A stretch of 64,000 bases of DNA from assembly GCA_029582265.1 (NCBI GenBank), contig CM055828.1, forward strand, positions 868,001 to 932,000, written 5' to 3'. Positions 11,611-23,010 of this stretch are shown in pieces. Both the position numbers and the translations under genes were made by a program. Under the pieces are notes generated by a model that saw nothing but the letters and a program-made list of their open reading frames with translations, searched no databases and was not told the DNA's origin. Origin of the DNA: Zoroaster sp. YZ-2022. Lineage: Eukaryota > Echinodermata > Asteroidea > Forcipulatida > Zoroasteridae. The stretch's first letter is position 1. Every line of letters starts with the position of its first letter.

Positions 11611-11994
11611 GTTCAGAGGCCCCCTAGCGGCATTTTTAAAAAAGGGATTATTTTCAAATCTCAGATATTAAACCAAATCAGGTACTAACGTTATTTTTTC
11701 ATGATCATGAGGAAGTTTTATTGTCATATGACCTTCAAAAGTTCAAATTCAACACATTCTAACGCAAATTTGATAGGTCTTTTGAATATAAAAATTATAT
11801 TGCTATAATTAAAGATGATACACCTTTGCAAAATATGATTGACATCATCGATGATAATTTGATTGAACCGGAAGTTGACACGAATACTGTGTGTTTGTTC
11901 TAACAAACACTTGAGCTGTAGTATTTTTTTCAAACACCCCCCCCCCCCCAAAAAAAGCGCCGCCAGTTGGATTGGGAAATTAAAAGGTGTGGTG

Positions 11995-12170
11995 GAGTGC
12001 CATGGCCGAGTGGTCTAGCGCAACAGACTCAAGTTCTGATGGCTGACTTGTCATAATGCAAGATACCGTACTTAACCATGAGTTGCTTCTCTTTACCCAA
12101 TATAAATGGAAATCTGTAATGGCAGAGATGGTACAATTGTGTTGATAAGCGTAAGCACGTTCTCTCTCCT
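11995..12170 (+). mobile_element. truncated tRNA-Leu-derived SINE, copy 2
   Basis: Plus-strand head with A box TGGCCGAGTGG (12003-12013) and the same ACTCAAGTTCTG anticodon region as the copy at 885-1243. The B box is deleted. Part of the body survives (CTTAACCATGAGTTGCTTCT, then GTAATGGCAGAGATGG). A C13 run sits just upstream at 11937-11949. Confidence 0.8.
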
Positions 12171-14494
12171 GATTAGTCACTTATTTTAATTTCTGTCAGC
12201 CCGTTATGTAATGCATATTGCTCCAAACTTTAAGCATATAATGAAGGTTACTCCTCTACAATGTGCTTTATGCGAGGCCGGTCTAAAATGGAGATATTGT
12301 CAAAACAGTCTTTCAAATGTTTCATTAAAAACAAACATTCTAAAAACGTATACTAAGCTTAAGATGATTATCACATCGATACATGGGATCGCACTGAGAT
12401 TCTGATTTAATGGATGGAGACAGGAATCCAAGAAGTGATATCTCTTATCAAGGGACTTGAGGCATTACTGTTAGAGGGTTTAAACGCAACGATGACTGGA
12501 ATGTGATTGGGATAAAACAAGGTGCACACCTGTGTAATTAATGGTGTGTAGTATGAGTAGCAATTAATATTATAATACCATGATTATGCAAATATTTTGA
12601 TACCGCATATTGCACTTATCAATTTTATAGTTTCAAATTACATTCTGGTTTTGTTAGTTATTTTTTATATGAGAATATCTGCATCAAACTTTAACTGCAT
12701 TAAAGCAGTGGCGTAACCAATATTTCAGTGTGGCAGTTGAACCCTTTTATATAATTACATAGGGGCCTATACATTATATTGATTTTTTGTATAAATTTGA
12801 ATTTCCACCAGGAGGGCACTGAGACATAATAGCCTTTTATCCATTGGGAGGGCACTAGGACATAATAGCCTTTTATTTTTGGGGTAAGGTCCTCATCCAT
12901 AAAGAGCTTTTGCATCACTAATTACCATCATGCTTGATACGTAGCCATTTTGGTTATCGCTTCATTATAAGAAAAGCCATGTCCTGCTTGCAAAACATTT
13001 TATGTATTATCATGGGCCATGTAGGTTTAACTATTAATAAAATTAATAACTGAAAGTAAACATAACATCAAAAGCATTTACAACAATGTTTTTCACAAAT
13101 GAAGACAATATAAAGACGAACTTTATCAATGATAATTAATTAAGGACCAACTTCATATGTAAAGTTGTATAGAGATGTTTTTTGGTAACTCTCAAGGGTT
13201 GACTGGTTGATGTGTTTTCTATAACAAGCCAAGAAATAAACAGTCCTTATTTCACCGATGTGATGAATTTAAGTGTTCAAGCTGCTGATAAGATAATCAT
13301 CTTTAGACCACTAGATTTTCTTACAGGTATGCCTACCCAAATAATACATAAGGGACTGCATCAGGCCAGAGGCTTTGCATGTCCTTAAACTCAAATGCCA
13401 AATGTCAACAGGTGAAACGTACGGATCACGACTGAAAGTGTAGGGCTATGTGAACTAGTCAGATTTCAACCTGATATAATATAAGGCATAAATTGTCACC
13501 AGCTGACGATTATTATAATATTGTACAATTTACATGAGAATCAAAATAATATTTTGTTTGTTTCACTCTTGTTCAATGAATATGTATGTTCTCAAGCTAA
13601 CTGAATTGTGTTCCTGTAGACATGATATGCATTCCACCTGGTTCTTGGGTGTATGATAATTGTACCTGCATTCTGGTTTTCATTAGTTTCTTGTGAATGG
13701 TTAATGGTAGCATAGGCCTACACATTACAACTTCCTTCAACTTACAACTTTATTTCACTTTCACAATTGGGTACAAATAAATAAAATAAATTATACTGCC
13801 ATTATCTAATTCCCTTAACCACAACTCCTGCTAGGAGGAAAGGGGAACGGTCAAAATAAATAAAAGTGACTATCAGTGGTTTAAATCAGACTACTTTAAT
13901 TTAATTGTATATTGGTGTGGGTGTTATTGGCGTTGGTATTTTAAAAGGTCACGAACATCACTCACTGCCTTTGTCATGAATACAACATGCATATCGTGGA
14001 CTTATAACTTGATTACAATTTGGTTCCTAAATAGCTATGAGTTCTTATGAGTATTAAATATCACAGTAAAGTATTAGTCATCACAGTAAACAAACAAATA
14101 TGAGTAAAGAATCAACAGTATGTGAGCGCTTTATAACTATTTGTTACAAAATAAATGCATCACGCGCCTTTATTTAGGTCTATATTTTTTCAGTTGTTAT
14201 TATTTTATCCATTTGATGGTATACAGCCCTTGTTTGTGATAATATTCTGTGAATAAACAAATCGTCAGCAACATCACGAAGAGCCAAAAAGTATCAGATC
14301 ACTGGGAATGTATATAGGCAGAAATTCACGTTTGAAGGAATGCGCATTTTAAAATCACCTTTTCTACCTCATTAAGGTGGCCGAACTGTATGATTGTTTT
14401 ATGTTACGAAAGTTTACATATAGTATTTTCACAATTTATATCAATTGTATTACAAAAATACTTTAATTAATGTGTAATTCATTAATAAATCTAT
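12171..14494. other. mostly featureless; one 36-bp duplication
   Basis: The only structure I support is a direct duplication at 12805-12875 containing GGAGGGCACT and ACATAATAGCCTTTTAT. Otherwise it is AT-rich sequence without recognisable genes. Confidence 0.5.
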
Positions 14495-14735
14495 TTGGCA
14501 CTTCATTGAAATTGCAAAAATCGGAAGGCTTTACTTTTTCCCCACAGCGAAGTTTTTGGCACTTCATTGAAAACGCGAAAATCGGAAGGCTTTATTGTTT
14601 TACCACACAGAAGTTTTGCACTTCGTGAAATTGCAAAAATCGGTAGACTTTATTATTTTACCCACATAGCGAAGTTTTTGGCACTTCGTGAAAACGCGAA
14701 AATCAGAAGGCCTTATTATTTTACCCACAAAACCA
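14495..14735. repeat. ~60-bp tandem repeat, four copies
   Basis: Units contain TTGGCACTTC, then GAAA(A/T)(C/T)GC, AAAATCGGAAGGC and TTTTACCCACA. One unit contains CACTTCGTGAAAACG (14682-14696), a word that also forms the hairpin at 22785-22830. The 75-codon frame here is a by-product. Confidence 0.85.
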
Positions 14736-14972
14736 AGTATGACCTATTATTTCGCCAGTTCTTACCTGATAACAATGAATTTATTAACTGTTAAATGATA
14801 ATTTAGATTATTTTGTCCTTCGACCTAATGTGGTATACTAATTTTTGGAGAAAATGTTTCATCTGTTACCAAAACCAGTGCTTCAGTGTATAAACTACTG
14901 CTTGGACGTTGGACGTAAAGCCTAAAACCTTTTGATAAGGATGTTAAGTAATTTCAAACTGGAAACTTCTGT

Positions 14973-15984
14973 AACATTTGCAACATTTTAATCAATAATA
15001 TCATAAGAATTACATAAAATGAGATGAACAACTGACAAAGGTAATATCGAAAAGTAATTAAAATTGTCAGTTCCTTCTTAATATTTGTTTTAATCTATAC
15101 AAATTTTCTTCTTAGAAATTCATGTTCAAGTTCAGTTGTAATATTTATCATAGGAGTACTGCGTGACTAATAAAAATGTTGTACCCAGCTCAATATGTAC
15201 ATTCTGAAATACAGTTTGTGCTAATTTGCATATAAAATTGCACATCAAGAAATAAATCAACTGTTGAAAATTATAATTGTTCCACCAACACAAATCAGAC
15301 CTCCTAGTTCATGGGCTATATGAAAGTGTTCAGTATAGTCATACATAGATACACAAATACAAGTTAATAAAAAGATCAATAATACTTATTATTTAAAATC
15401 ACATTCGTTAAACAGTTCATATCACAAAACCTTTACAACTGCAGTACCAAAAGCAATTAAATTTAACACAAAATCCAACATTTGCAACATTTTAATCAAT
15501 AATATCATAAGAATTACATAAAATGAGATGAACCACTGACAAAGGTAATATCGAAAAGTAATTAAAATTGTCAGTTCCTTCTTAATATTTGTTTTAATCT
15601 ATACAAATTTTCTTCTTAGAAATTCATGTTCAAGTTCAGTTGTAATATTTATCATAGGAGTACTGCGTGACTAATAAAAATGTTGTACCGAGCTCAATAT
15701 GTACATTCTGAAATATAGTTTGTGCTAATTTACATATAAAATTGCACATCAAGAAATAAATAAACTGTTGAAAATTGTAATTGTTCCACCAACACAAATC
15801 AGACCTCCTAGTTCATGGGCTATATGAAAGTGTTCAGTATAGTCATACATAGATACACAAATACAAGTTAATAAAAAGATCAATAATACTTATTATTTAG
15901 AATCACACTCGTTAAACAGTTCATATCACAAAACCTTTACAACACCAGTACCAAAAGCAGTTTAAATTTAATACAAAATCCAAC
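14973..15984. repeat. 504-bp tandem duplication
   Basis: Two head-to-tail copies offset by 504 bp, beginning AACATTTGCAACATTTTAAT at 14973 and 15477. Only a handful of substitutions are visible across the unit (ACCCAGCTC versus ACCGAGCTC, for example). This near-identity implies a recent event or an assembly duplication. No coding content recognised. Confidence 0.92.
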
Positions 15985-16544
15985 ATGGTTCAATCTACTG
16001 TCGTTGTTTGTACCTGATGATTTTAATTAATTATTTTAGCAGTTGTTAATTATTACCTATAAACATATGTTTTGTTATATGTTAATAATAATGTTTTAGA
16101 AACATTGAGTTGCCATCCATTTCTTCTCAAAACCAACTCATTTATAACTCATCATGAGTGAAAGTTAATCTGCGTTATTTTAAAATATTAACTAATTTTT
16201 TAATTAAAACATTAAATGACTTTGATCTCAATACATTTCACGAAAAATATTAAAATTAATTCATAGCTTAAGATATTTAATGATATTTATGATTACATAT
16301 AATAAAATTAGAGCACCTATGACAAATAATTACAGGGGATTGCACTTCCAACTTAATAACAAACAACGTTTTGGTTAGTATTCAAATCGGCATGGTTTAA
16401 GAAACTACACCAAACATGTGCAGGACTTCAAGCAATTTTAATATAAAACATAGATCTGTTTCCTGTTTGATCATTCGCTGATGCAAACAAAAGTGATTGT
16501 TTTTTTAGTAATTTTTTTTTAATTCATCAAATCTATGTTTGGAG
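15985..16544. other. no recognisable feature
   Basis: Very AT-rich sequence with no supported feature. Confidence 0.5.
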
Positions 16545-16742
16545 TTAAATACCCCATTAAATTCAATGTACTTGAAAAGTGCGAACCTTAAAAACATTTC
16601 AATCATAAGGTCTTAGAGAAATGTTTAGGGAATCATGGAATGTTAAATACCCCATTAAATTCAATGTACTTGAAAAGTGCGAACCTTAAAAACATTTCAA
16701 TCATAAGGTCTTAGAGAAATGTTTAGGGAATCATGGAATGTT
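16545..16742. repeat. 98-bp tandem duplication
   Basis: TTAAATACCCCATTAAATTC starts at 16545 and again at 16643. By eye the two units are identical, pointing to a very recent duplication. Confidence 0.93.
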
Positions 16743-17352
16743 AAATTAAATGACGTGTATAACTAAAAAAAAAATAATAATAAATAAAAAATATACAGAC
16801 ATTTTTACATTTTACATTTGTTTTACATTTGTTTTGCTTGTTAGTCTATTTGTCTGCTTTGTTTTACTCCCTGTCTGACTCTGATGTATTGCTTTTCACT
16901 AATCTCATAATCTCTTACTTCCAGCCAAAAACTCATAGTTCCTCTATCTATTCATGTGTTATCTTCCTTTTTGTCAGGTCCCAGTACCAGTACCTGACTT
17001 TTTATATATTTTTCTTTTGTGTTTCTTTCACACCTGACTAACTTCTGCTCACTCTTGTGTATATACATGTTTGTTGTTTGTATTCCGTCCCAGTTTGCCT
17101 TTGAGACAGAACCTGCTAATAACCATTATTTTGTAAACATTCTACAATATACCATTTTGTTGAAGGAGTAAAACACAAAGGTTTTTTCAACTTCCAAGCT
17201 ATTATTCTTTAAAAATGTGGCCTACCACATATGCCAATTTCAGCAAACCTTTAAGTAGGCATATGAGAAAGTGTTATGCTTATGGTCATACCACTTAATT
17301 AACAATTACATTGCCCTCAATGTTCTATACAACAACGTATAGGCCTGTTTAC
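16743..17352. other. no gene; truncated hairpin-repeat relative
   Basis: Around 17094-17140 TTGCCTTTGAGACAGAACCT and TAATAACCATTATTTTG resemble part of the hairpin repeats at 9512-9645 and 30996-31150. Nothing else was recognised. Confidence 0.4.
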
Positions 17353-18960
17353 TTAGTGAGGAAGGTGCAAATAAAAATCTTGGTAGTCTGGATGAAACAA
17401 TACAGGGGTTTTTCCTGTGCAGAGGCTTTGGAGGTCTTTGTACTTTCCTTCAGATATTTTTGGATTTCCGGACTGGTACAACTTCTGAGGTTGAAGGGGT
17501 TCAGTATCAGATGTCTTGACGTGTTTGTCGGATGCAAATAGCAGAAAATGAACACATCTAAATGAGAATATTTGAACTCTATTTGGTGGGGCTCCCTTTT
17601 ACATACACGAATTTGCATGAACTTTGTCCAGTCAATGGTTTTGCCGTCTTCTGAGGTACGAACCCGGAGAATTCCCTGTCTTTGACTGAATGACTTCCAG
17701 TCACTGATGTCAGCTAGAACTGACTGGTATGACTACGTATGGCCTTGGATCTTTCCTCGCCATCTTACATATGCTAACCAGCTGAGACGGAACAGATATT
17801 TCTTCTACCTGATTTATCACTCTTCGATTGAACTGTGCATTGAATCACCCTCAGACTGGCCATGGCTAGTCTCAAAAAATGCATTGTGACTTCCTGTACA
17901 TTTCGTGAACTACATACAAAAGACAACAACATCGCCGGCAAAACTGAATTTTTGTTCTGGCTACTGTGCATCCATCAGAAAACAAATCGACATGCTGAAC
18001 CAGCCTTGCTCGTCAATATTGCTAAGATACTTGTGAAGATATGAAGCGATTTCGCATGATCCTGACAGTAAGACCCTCATGCGACACAAAACAGATCCCT
18101 TCCTTACTGGCTAATTCATATATAGTTAGATTATAACAAGCTAGGCGTCGCTTGTAGAAAAGCTCAGGCGAGATGATTTGGGCAGATATATAACTTGCTG
18201 TAAATCAAAACCGCCATAACGGTGGCTGATATCATTTGATGCTCTCCTTTGATCTCGATTTTATTTCCCGAACCTTCACTTTTTCTTTGTAGTGTCTGTC
18301 AAATTCTTTCTGTAATTCTTGTTTCTTTTCTGCTGTGCTGTGAAAGTATGTCTCACATAAGCCACAGATATCTTTCTTAGGGTGATGGAACTTGAGATGT
18401 AATGACTTAAAGACACTTTTGTACAGGCCAATAGAAGCACCACTTGGATTTTCCTTTTGTACATTTCATACATAATGCTGAAGTTCAAATCAGATGAAAG
18501 ATACTGGTAGGAGCTGTTAGCTCTACAATAGTGAGATTCCATCCTCGGGAATCTGTTGATGTGTTCTTGGACTTGGTCTCTTAGAATCTGATCCTTTTCT
18601 GCAGTCTGTCTTCCTCCTCGTCTTTCGCCATCCATAACACCATACTCATTAACCTTTTGAAGAACTGTCGTTATTTGCTTATCAGAAACACCTATGGTGC
18701 TGATGAACACTTGTCTACAAACTTTTAATTTGTGATGATTTGTATCAGATTTAGGTAGGAAGTAGTTGAGGCTTCTGTTTTTCCTGAAGATTTCCTGATG
18801 TGTTTACAGAAACATACCTACTGATCCATTCTCGCTGATGGAGAAGGTTTGCCATGTCATAATATGCTCTTCTGATTGTTTGTCGCTCTTCAGATGAAAT
18901 ATCCTTGCAAAATAGACCTTTTGATGAGCAAAATGTGCACTTGCTTTTCACCTATATGGT
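17353..18960 (-). pseudogene. frameshifted member of a multicopy invertebrate family (FPRMESHYCRA type)
   Basis: Read on the minus strand, the coding remnant runs from a cysteine segment (KCTFCSSKGLFCKDIS, about 18940) through QREWISRYV, GVSDKQITTVLQKVNEYGV and FPRMESHYCRANSS. A +/-1 shift near 18440 leads into SGASIGLYKSVFKSLHLKFH and KKDICGLCETYF. Further shifts and stops follow before DISDWKSFSQRQGILRVRTS, DGKTIDWTKFM and a final KYKDLQSLCTGK block with stop TAA at 17353-17355. I know this order from a large family of uncharacterised proteins found many times in hydrozoan, insect and ambulacrarian genomes; its multicopy nature suggests a transposon origin (inference). At least four reading-frame breaks make this copy a pseudogene unless the sequence contains errors. 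Confidence 0.75.
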
Positions 18961-19092
18961 TTCTCTTTTCCTTCATATGTCTATTTTGTCTTCTCTGTTC
19001 TATACTCTTTCATAATTTCTCCTATCTGTAACAAGTGCATTTCTGCTCTTTCTAATTTTGGGGGCTTGGGAGAGAATGAAATGGGCTCCCCA

Positions 19093-20150
19093 TCAACAGG
19101 AAAAATCAGAAGGAGAAAGGTGATTTACAGAACAGTGATGAAGACATCTCTCTGGTAGAAATGTTGGCAACTGCGGTGTTAGGCAAGCTAGCCTGTGATG
19201 AAGACATCCATCCAGTAGTAGTGTTGGTAACTGGGATGTACGGCGAGCTAGCCTGTGATGAAGACATCCATCCATCAGTAGTGTTGGCAACTGGGGTGTA
19301 AGGTAAACCAGGCTGTGATGAAGGCATCCCTCCAGCAGTAGTGTAGTTAACTGGGGCGTTAGGTGAGCTAGCCTGTGATGAAGACATCCATCCATCAGTA
19401 GTGTTGGCAACTGGGGTGTAAGGTAAATCAGGCTGAGATGAAGACATCCCTCCAGCAGTAGTGTAGTTAACTGGGCGTTAGGCGAGCTAGCCTGTGGTGA
19501 AGACAACCATCCACCAGTAGTGTTGGCAACTGGGGTGTGGCAAACCAGCCTGTGATAAAGACATCCTCCATTAGCAGTTTTGGCAACTGGGGTATAAGGC
19601 GAGCTACATGTAGCCTGTGATGAAGACATCCCTCCAGTAGTAGTTTTGGAAACTGGGGTGCAAGGCGAGGTACATGTAGCCTGTGATGAAGACATCCCTC
19701 CAGAAGTAGTGTTGGTAACTGGGGTACAAGGCGAGGTACATGTAGCCTGTGATGAAGACATCCCTCCAGAAGTAGTGTTGGTAACTGGGGTGCAAGGCGA
19801 AGTACATGTAGCCTTTGATGAAGACATCCCTCCAGTAGTGTTGGCAATGTCGGGGTAAGGTGAGCTAGCCTGTGATGAAGACATCCCTCCAGTAGTGTTG
19901 GCAATGGCAGGGTAAGGTGAGCTAGACTGTGATGAAGATGAAGCTATATCAATCAGACTTGTTACATTAAAATGAACATTGTGAGAAAGGCAATTATCAC
20001 CAAGTTCAGAATGCTTGAAGCACAAAAAGCACAAACATTTAGTACATGCTGCCCATACTTCTTCATCACAAAAGAAATTTTCACAGGTGGGTTGATGTAC
20101 TGGGTTGATGTACTGGGTTGAAGTATGTCCTCTTGTACTGCTGGTTTTAT
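19093..20150 (-). CDS. N-terminal exon of the same locus: Cys/His module plus 20-22-residue repeats
   Basis: On the minus strand a pyrimidine-rich tract ending TTACTTTTAG (20151-20160) is a strong splice acceptor, so the exon probably starts at 20150. It encodes a module with C-X4-C spacing (CENFFCDEEVWAACTKC, then CLCFLCFKHSEL and a later C and H). This resembles the N-terminal Cys/His module of the family described at 17353-18960. About a dozen repeats of the type GGMSSSQATCTSPCTPVTN follow. The frame shifts inside the repeat, and the frame ending LSPSDFSC stops at 19093. An alternative frame continues through SFSPKPPKLERAEMHLLQIG toward the downstream remnant. Probably part of one decayed gene; an upstream exon was not found. 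Confidence 0.55.
19106..19935 (-). repeat. 57-66-bp tandem repeat inside the exon
   Basis: About 13 units of 57, 60 or 66 bp, each containing (plus strand) GATGAAGACATCC, AGTAGTGTTGG and AACTGGGGT. Exact 60-bp periodicity is clear at 19201-19440, and 66-bp units with an added TACATGTAG lie at 19600-19820. Most unit lengths are multiples of three, so the frame is preserved through most of the array. One unit is a single base short near 19470, which breaks the frame. Confidence 0.9.
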
Positions 20151-20160
20151 CTAAAAGTAA

Positions 20161-21645
20161 CAAAACAAATAACAAAAAAATGTAAATTGTACTTCAGGTT
20201 TGTGTGACTTGTTATACTGAACATTGTACGTGAAGTATTTGCTTGTTGCATTGCATTTGTCTGTCATTGACTTAAATTTCCCATTAAAAATTATGCTCGA
20301 TTTGGTTTTGAGTATTTCTGTGGTAGCTCACTATATTAAAACAAAAATTACGTGAATAAGACAATTCTCTCAACCACTAACCCCATTTTAAAACATCATG
20401 CCTCAAGATATACCACTATCCGTTTTTGTCAAACAATACATTTCTATTTACACACATACAATTTCAAAACCTACCGTACAACATTCCTTTGATCTGATAA
20501 GTCTTGATAATGGTATGTCGTCATCATCATCATCGAGTCTCCATTTCATCGGCATGTGACTCTTTTCACATTTACACAAAAACATACAAAAAATGGCTTG
20601 TAAAAACAAATGCAGGAACGTTAATGTGTAATGAAGAACACACAACTACTTTGTTGTTTTGAATATTGTAGACTGGTATACCTACCAACATGTCCCATCA
20701 CTACCACAGAAGTGTGGATCAAAACTTAAAATTCTTAAAACTGGGTGTTTTGATTTGTTTAATTATAAAAACATAACCTATTTTTAAGAAAATAAGTTTT
20801 CAAAACAATTGACTAAGTTCATTTCAAAAGCTTTACCTTTGCTTTTCCTCATTGAGTTTTCGCATTCTTGATTCTCTACAAGCATACCTTCAAATAACCT
20901 TCCACATAAAGCCCACCTGGAAATGATAAACAATAGTCACAACATGTAAAGTTTCCAATAATACACAATAATACACATTTATGATTGTTTGTACTTATTT
21001 CAAAACCATACAATGAGATGGGTGAATTAACACTGCCAACGTAAGTTAATTTTACTATGGAGTTGCTTCTATTAAGGGAGTTGTTTCCACTCACATTGGT
21101 AAACCTTTCTTAGTAGTCATATGCACCAATATCATGAATATCCCAAAATATTAATTAGTTAATGAGATCATGCTTGAAGCCATACACTATTGGTAATGTT
21201 AGAAAAAGTGCTCATAAAAGTATGCTTACTTTCCTTGACATTATTTCACTACTTTTACTATAAAATGATAGCACCTGATCAAGACATACACACTGTTCAT
21301 GTAAGTAGTGGAAGGGACATTTGGTAACATCATCAACTTTAAATCAAGTAAGTTTCATGTAAAACTGTGATCGTTTTTTGAGATTACCAATATAGCATTA
21401 AAGTCGAAAATTCTTATTCAATTACTGTATTACTAAATGATAGCACAAGAAGACAACTATGTATTCTGACCTGCCCATGTCGGTTCAGTCAAGTTGGTTT
21501 AGGGAATGCACGGGCACAGCATATGACTATCACTTATCAGTTAACATGGAAATATTGTACAATACAGCTGCAATTTGTAGAAAAGTCTATGCATGTGGAT
21601 TTAGCAGACGCAACATGGCCAACATCAAGACATATTTATTATAAG
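20161..21645. other. no supported feature; possible upstream exons
   Basis: This lies upstream of the exon ending at 20150. A minus-strand stretch reading KWRLDDDDDDIPLSRLIRS (about 20480-20550) is followed by a donor-like ACG|GTAGGT at 20475, but its phase does not fit the acceptor at 20150. I leave it unassigned. Confidence 0.35.
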
Positions 21646-21880
21646 TAAGACTAGTGCGGTGACACATGTGGAATCTCAATTGAGTATTAGTTCTGAAAAG
21701 AACTGGGGGTACAACTCGACGTTTGATCAGTATGCTCTGATCGTCCCTGAGACCCATCAGAGCATACTGTCAACATCGAGAGTTGATTCTTTCAGAACTA
21801 CTACTCGGTGAGATTCCACATGAAGCCCACCCGCAATTATTATTATCATCCTCACCATGCAAAGCTACAAGTTTTACCTA
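21646..21880. mobile_element. inverted pair of family P1 repeat ends (fold-back)
   Basis: The left copy (21646-21745) is on the minus strand and the right copy (about 21762-21880) on the plus strand, head to head around CCCTGAGACC. In sense orientation the unit reads CAGAGCATACTG, CGACGTT-like, AGTTCTTTTCAGAACT, GAGATTCCACATG and CACCGCAATTA, then CACCATGCAAAGCTACAAGT. The same order recurs at 60121-60275, and the last 36 bases at 29710-29745. GATCAG...CTGATC followed by GAAACGTC in the 60-kb copy recalls the hammerhead-ribozyme-like ends of Penelope-like retroelements (inference). Confidence 0.7.
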
Positions 21881-22273
21881 TATTTATTATAGTTGATAGA
21901 TGTAGGCCTACACAAATTAATTGCTCAAAATCTTCCTAAAGTGATATATAATCGTCTTCAAACTTACTCGACTACATTTTGTCTCACCTAGGCTATATTT
22001 TGTCCTCTATCATATATAATTGATGGAAATCTGTGATATTTGTCATATTTAGCGAGAACAGTTTAATGGTGGCTGTATTGTTTTCCTCAAAATTTTCTAA
22101 AATATCGTTTCCAATCTTCACTGTAACACTAACAGTTACACTTTCCTTCAGTGTGTCCTCTATCATCTTTTAAACTAACGTTAAAGGAAAATCTGATGAT
22201 ATTTGTCATAATTTGGATTGAAAATGAACTCTTATTACTTTTATTAATACTCTAATCTAACGTTAATTAGTAC

Positions 22274-22359
22274 GAATGCCTCTTCCGTTTATAGTCTCCT
22301 ATTTTTTAGGACAATTACATTATTATAAAAATAGGAGACTGTGAACGGAAGAGTCATTC
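22274..22359. repeat. 86-bp hairpin
   Basis: CCTCTTCCGTTTATAGTCTC plus CTATTTTTTA pairs with TATAAAAATAGGAG and ACTGTGAACGGAAGAG around a roughly 12-base loop. The arms are about 36 bp with few mismatches. It could be a small MITE or a transcribed hairpin. Confidence 0.8.
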
Positions 22360-22784
22360 CGACGAACATTAGCACTAACTTAAGTTACGTTAATGTTAAC
22401 TTTGTAACGTTACTGGAACCATGGAGCTATGCTCCATGCTGGAACTCACTGGAACTTGAAAGTCTCTAACTTAGCTTGACAACTGTTAATACCACTGCTT
22501 GTGTGACTGGGTGAAGTAACACGTGTAAAAATATGCAGAGGCAATGTATATTTCAAACTTGTTTATTCGTAAATGTCAAATTACAATTTGATATGAAAAT
22601 CTACTATAAATTTATACAATACTTACATGACGATTGGGCTACTGGCGTAATGGGCCGCGCCATGTTTGCCAACATCGTATCTTCGTAACTGCATGCACCA
22701 CGCGCACGCAAAATTAATATCCCTGGGAACAAGGTGAATTTCTCTGTTCGTGAAGTTTTTATTTGCGTGCAATCAACGCGTTTG

Positions 22785-22830
22785 CGTTTTCACGAAGTGA
22801 CAAAAAGATATTTGTCACTTCGTGAAAACG
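22785..22830. repeat. perfect 20-bp-arm hairpin
   Basis: CGTTTTCACGAAGTGACAAA and its exact reverse complement are separated by AAGATA. The arm TTTGTCACTTCGTGAAAACG appears a third time at 22991-23010, and its core CACTTCGTGAAAACG in the array at 14495-14735. Confidence 0.92.
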
Positions 22831-23010
22831 TACTTCGGCGGTTCTTAGAGGTTTTTGCCATTTAGTAATTAGCGTAATTAAGAAACTAATTAATTTTGAG
22901 ACTTGCAACTTTGTAAATTTGTAGATGCTGATCAACCCATTCAAAATCAGCAGTAAACTCAATTTGATTTTTTCACCGTTTTTTCAAGTTTTTGTCACTT
23001 CGTGAAAACG

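Noticed and set aside
20475..20550. Minus-strand acidic stretch as first exon of the multicopy gene
   Set aside because: The donor phase does not match the acceptor at 20150.
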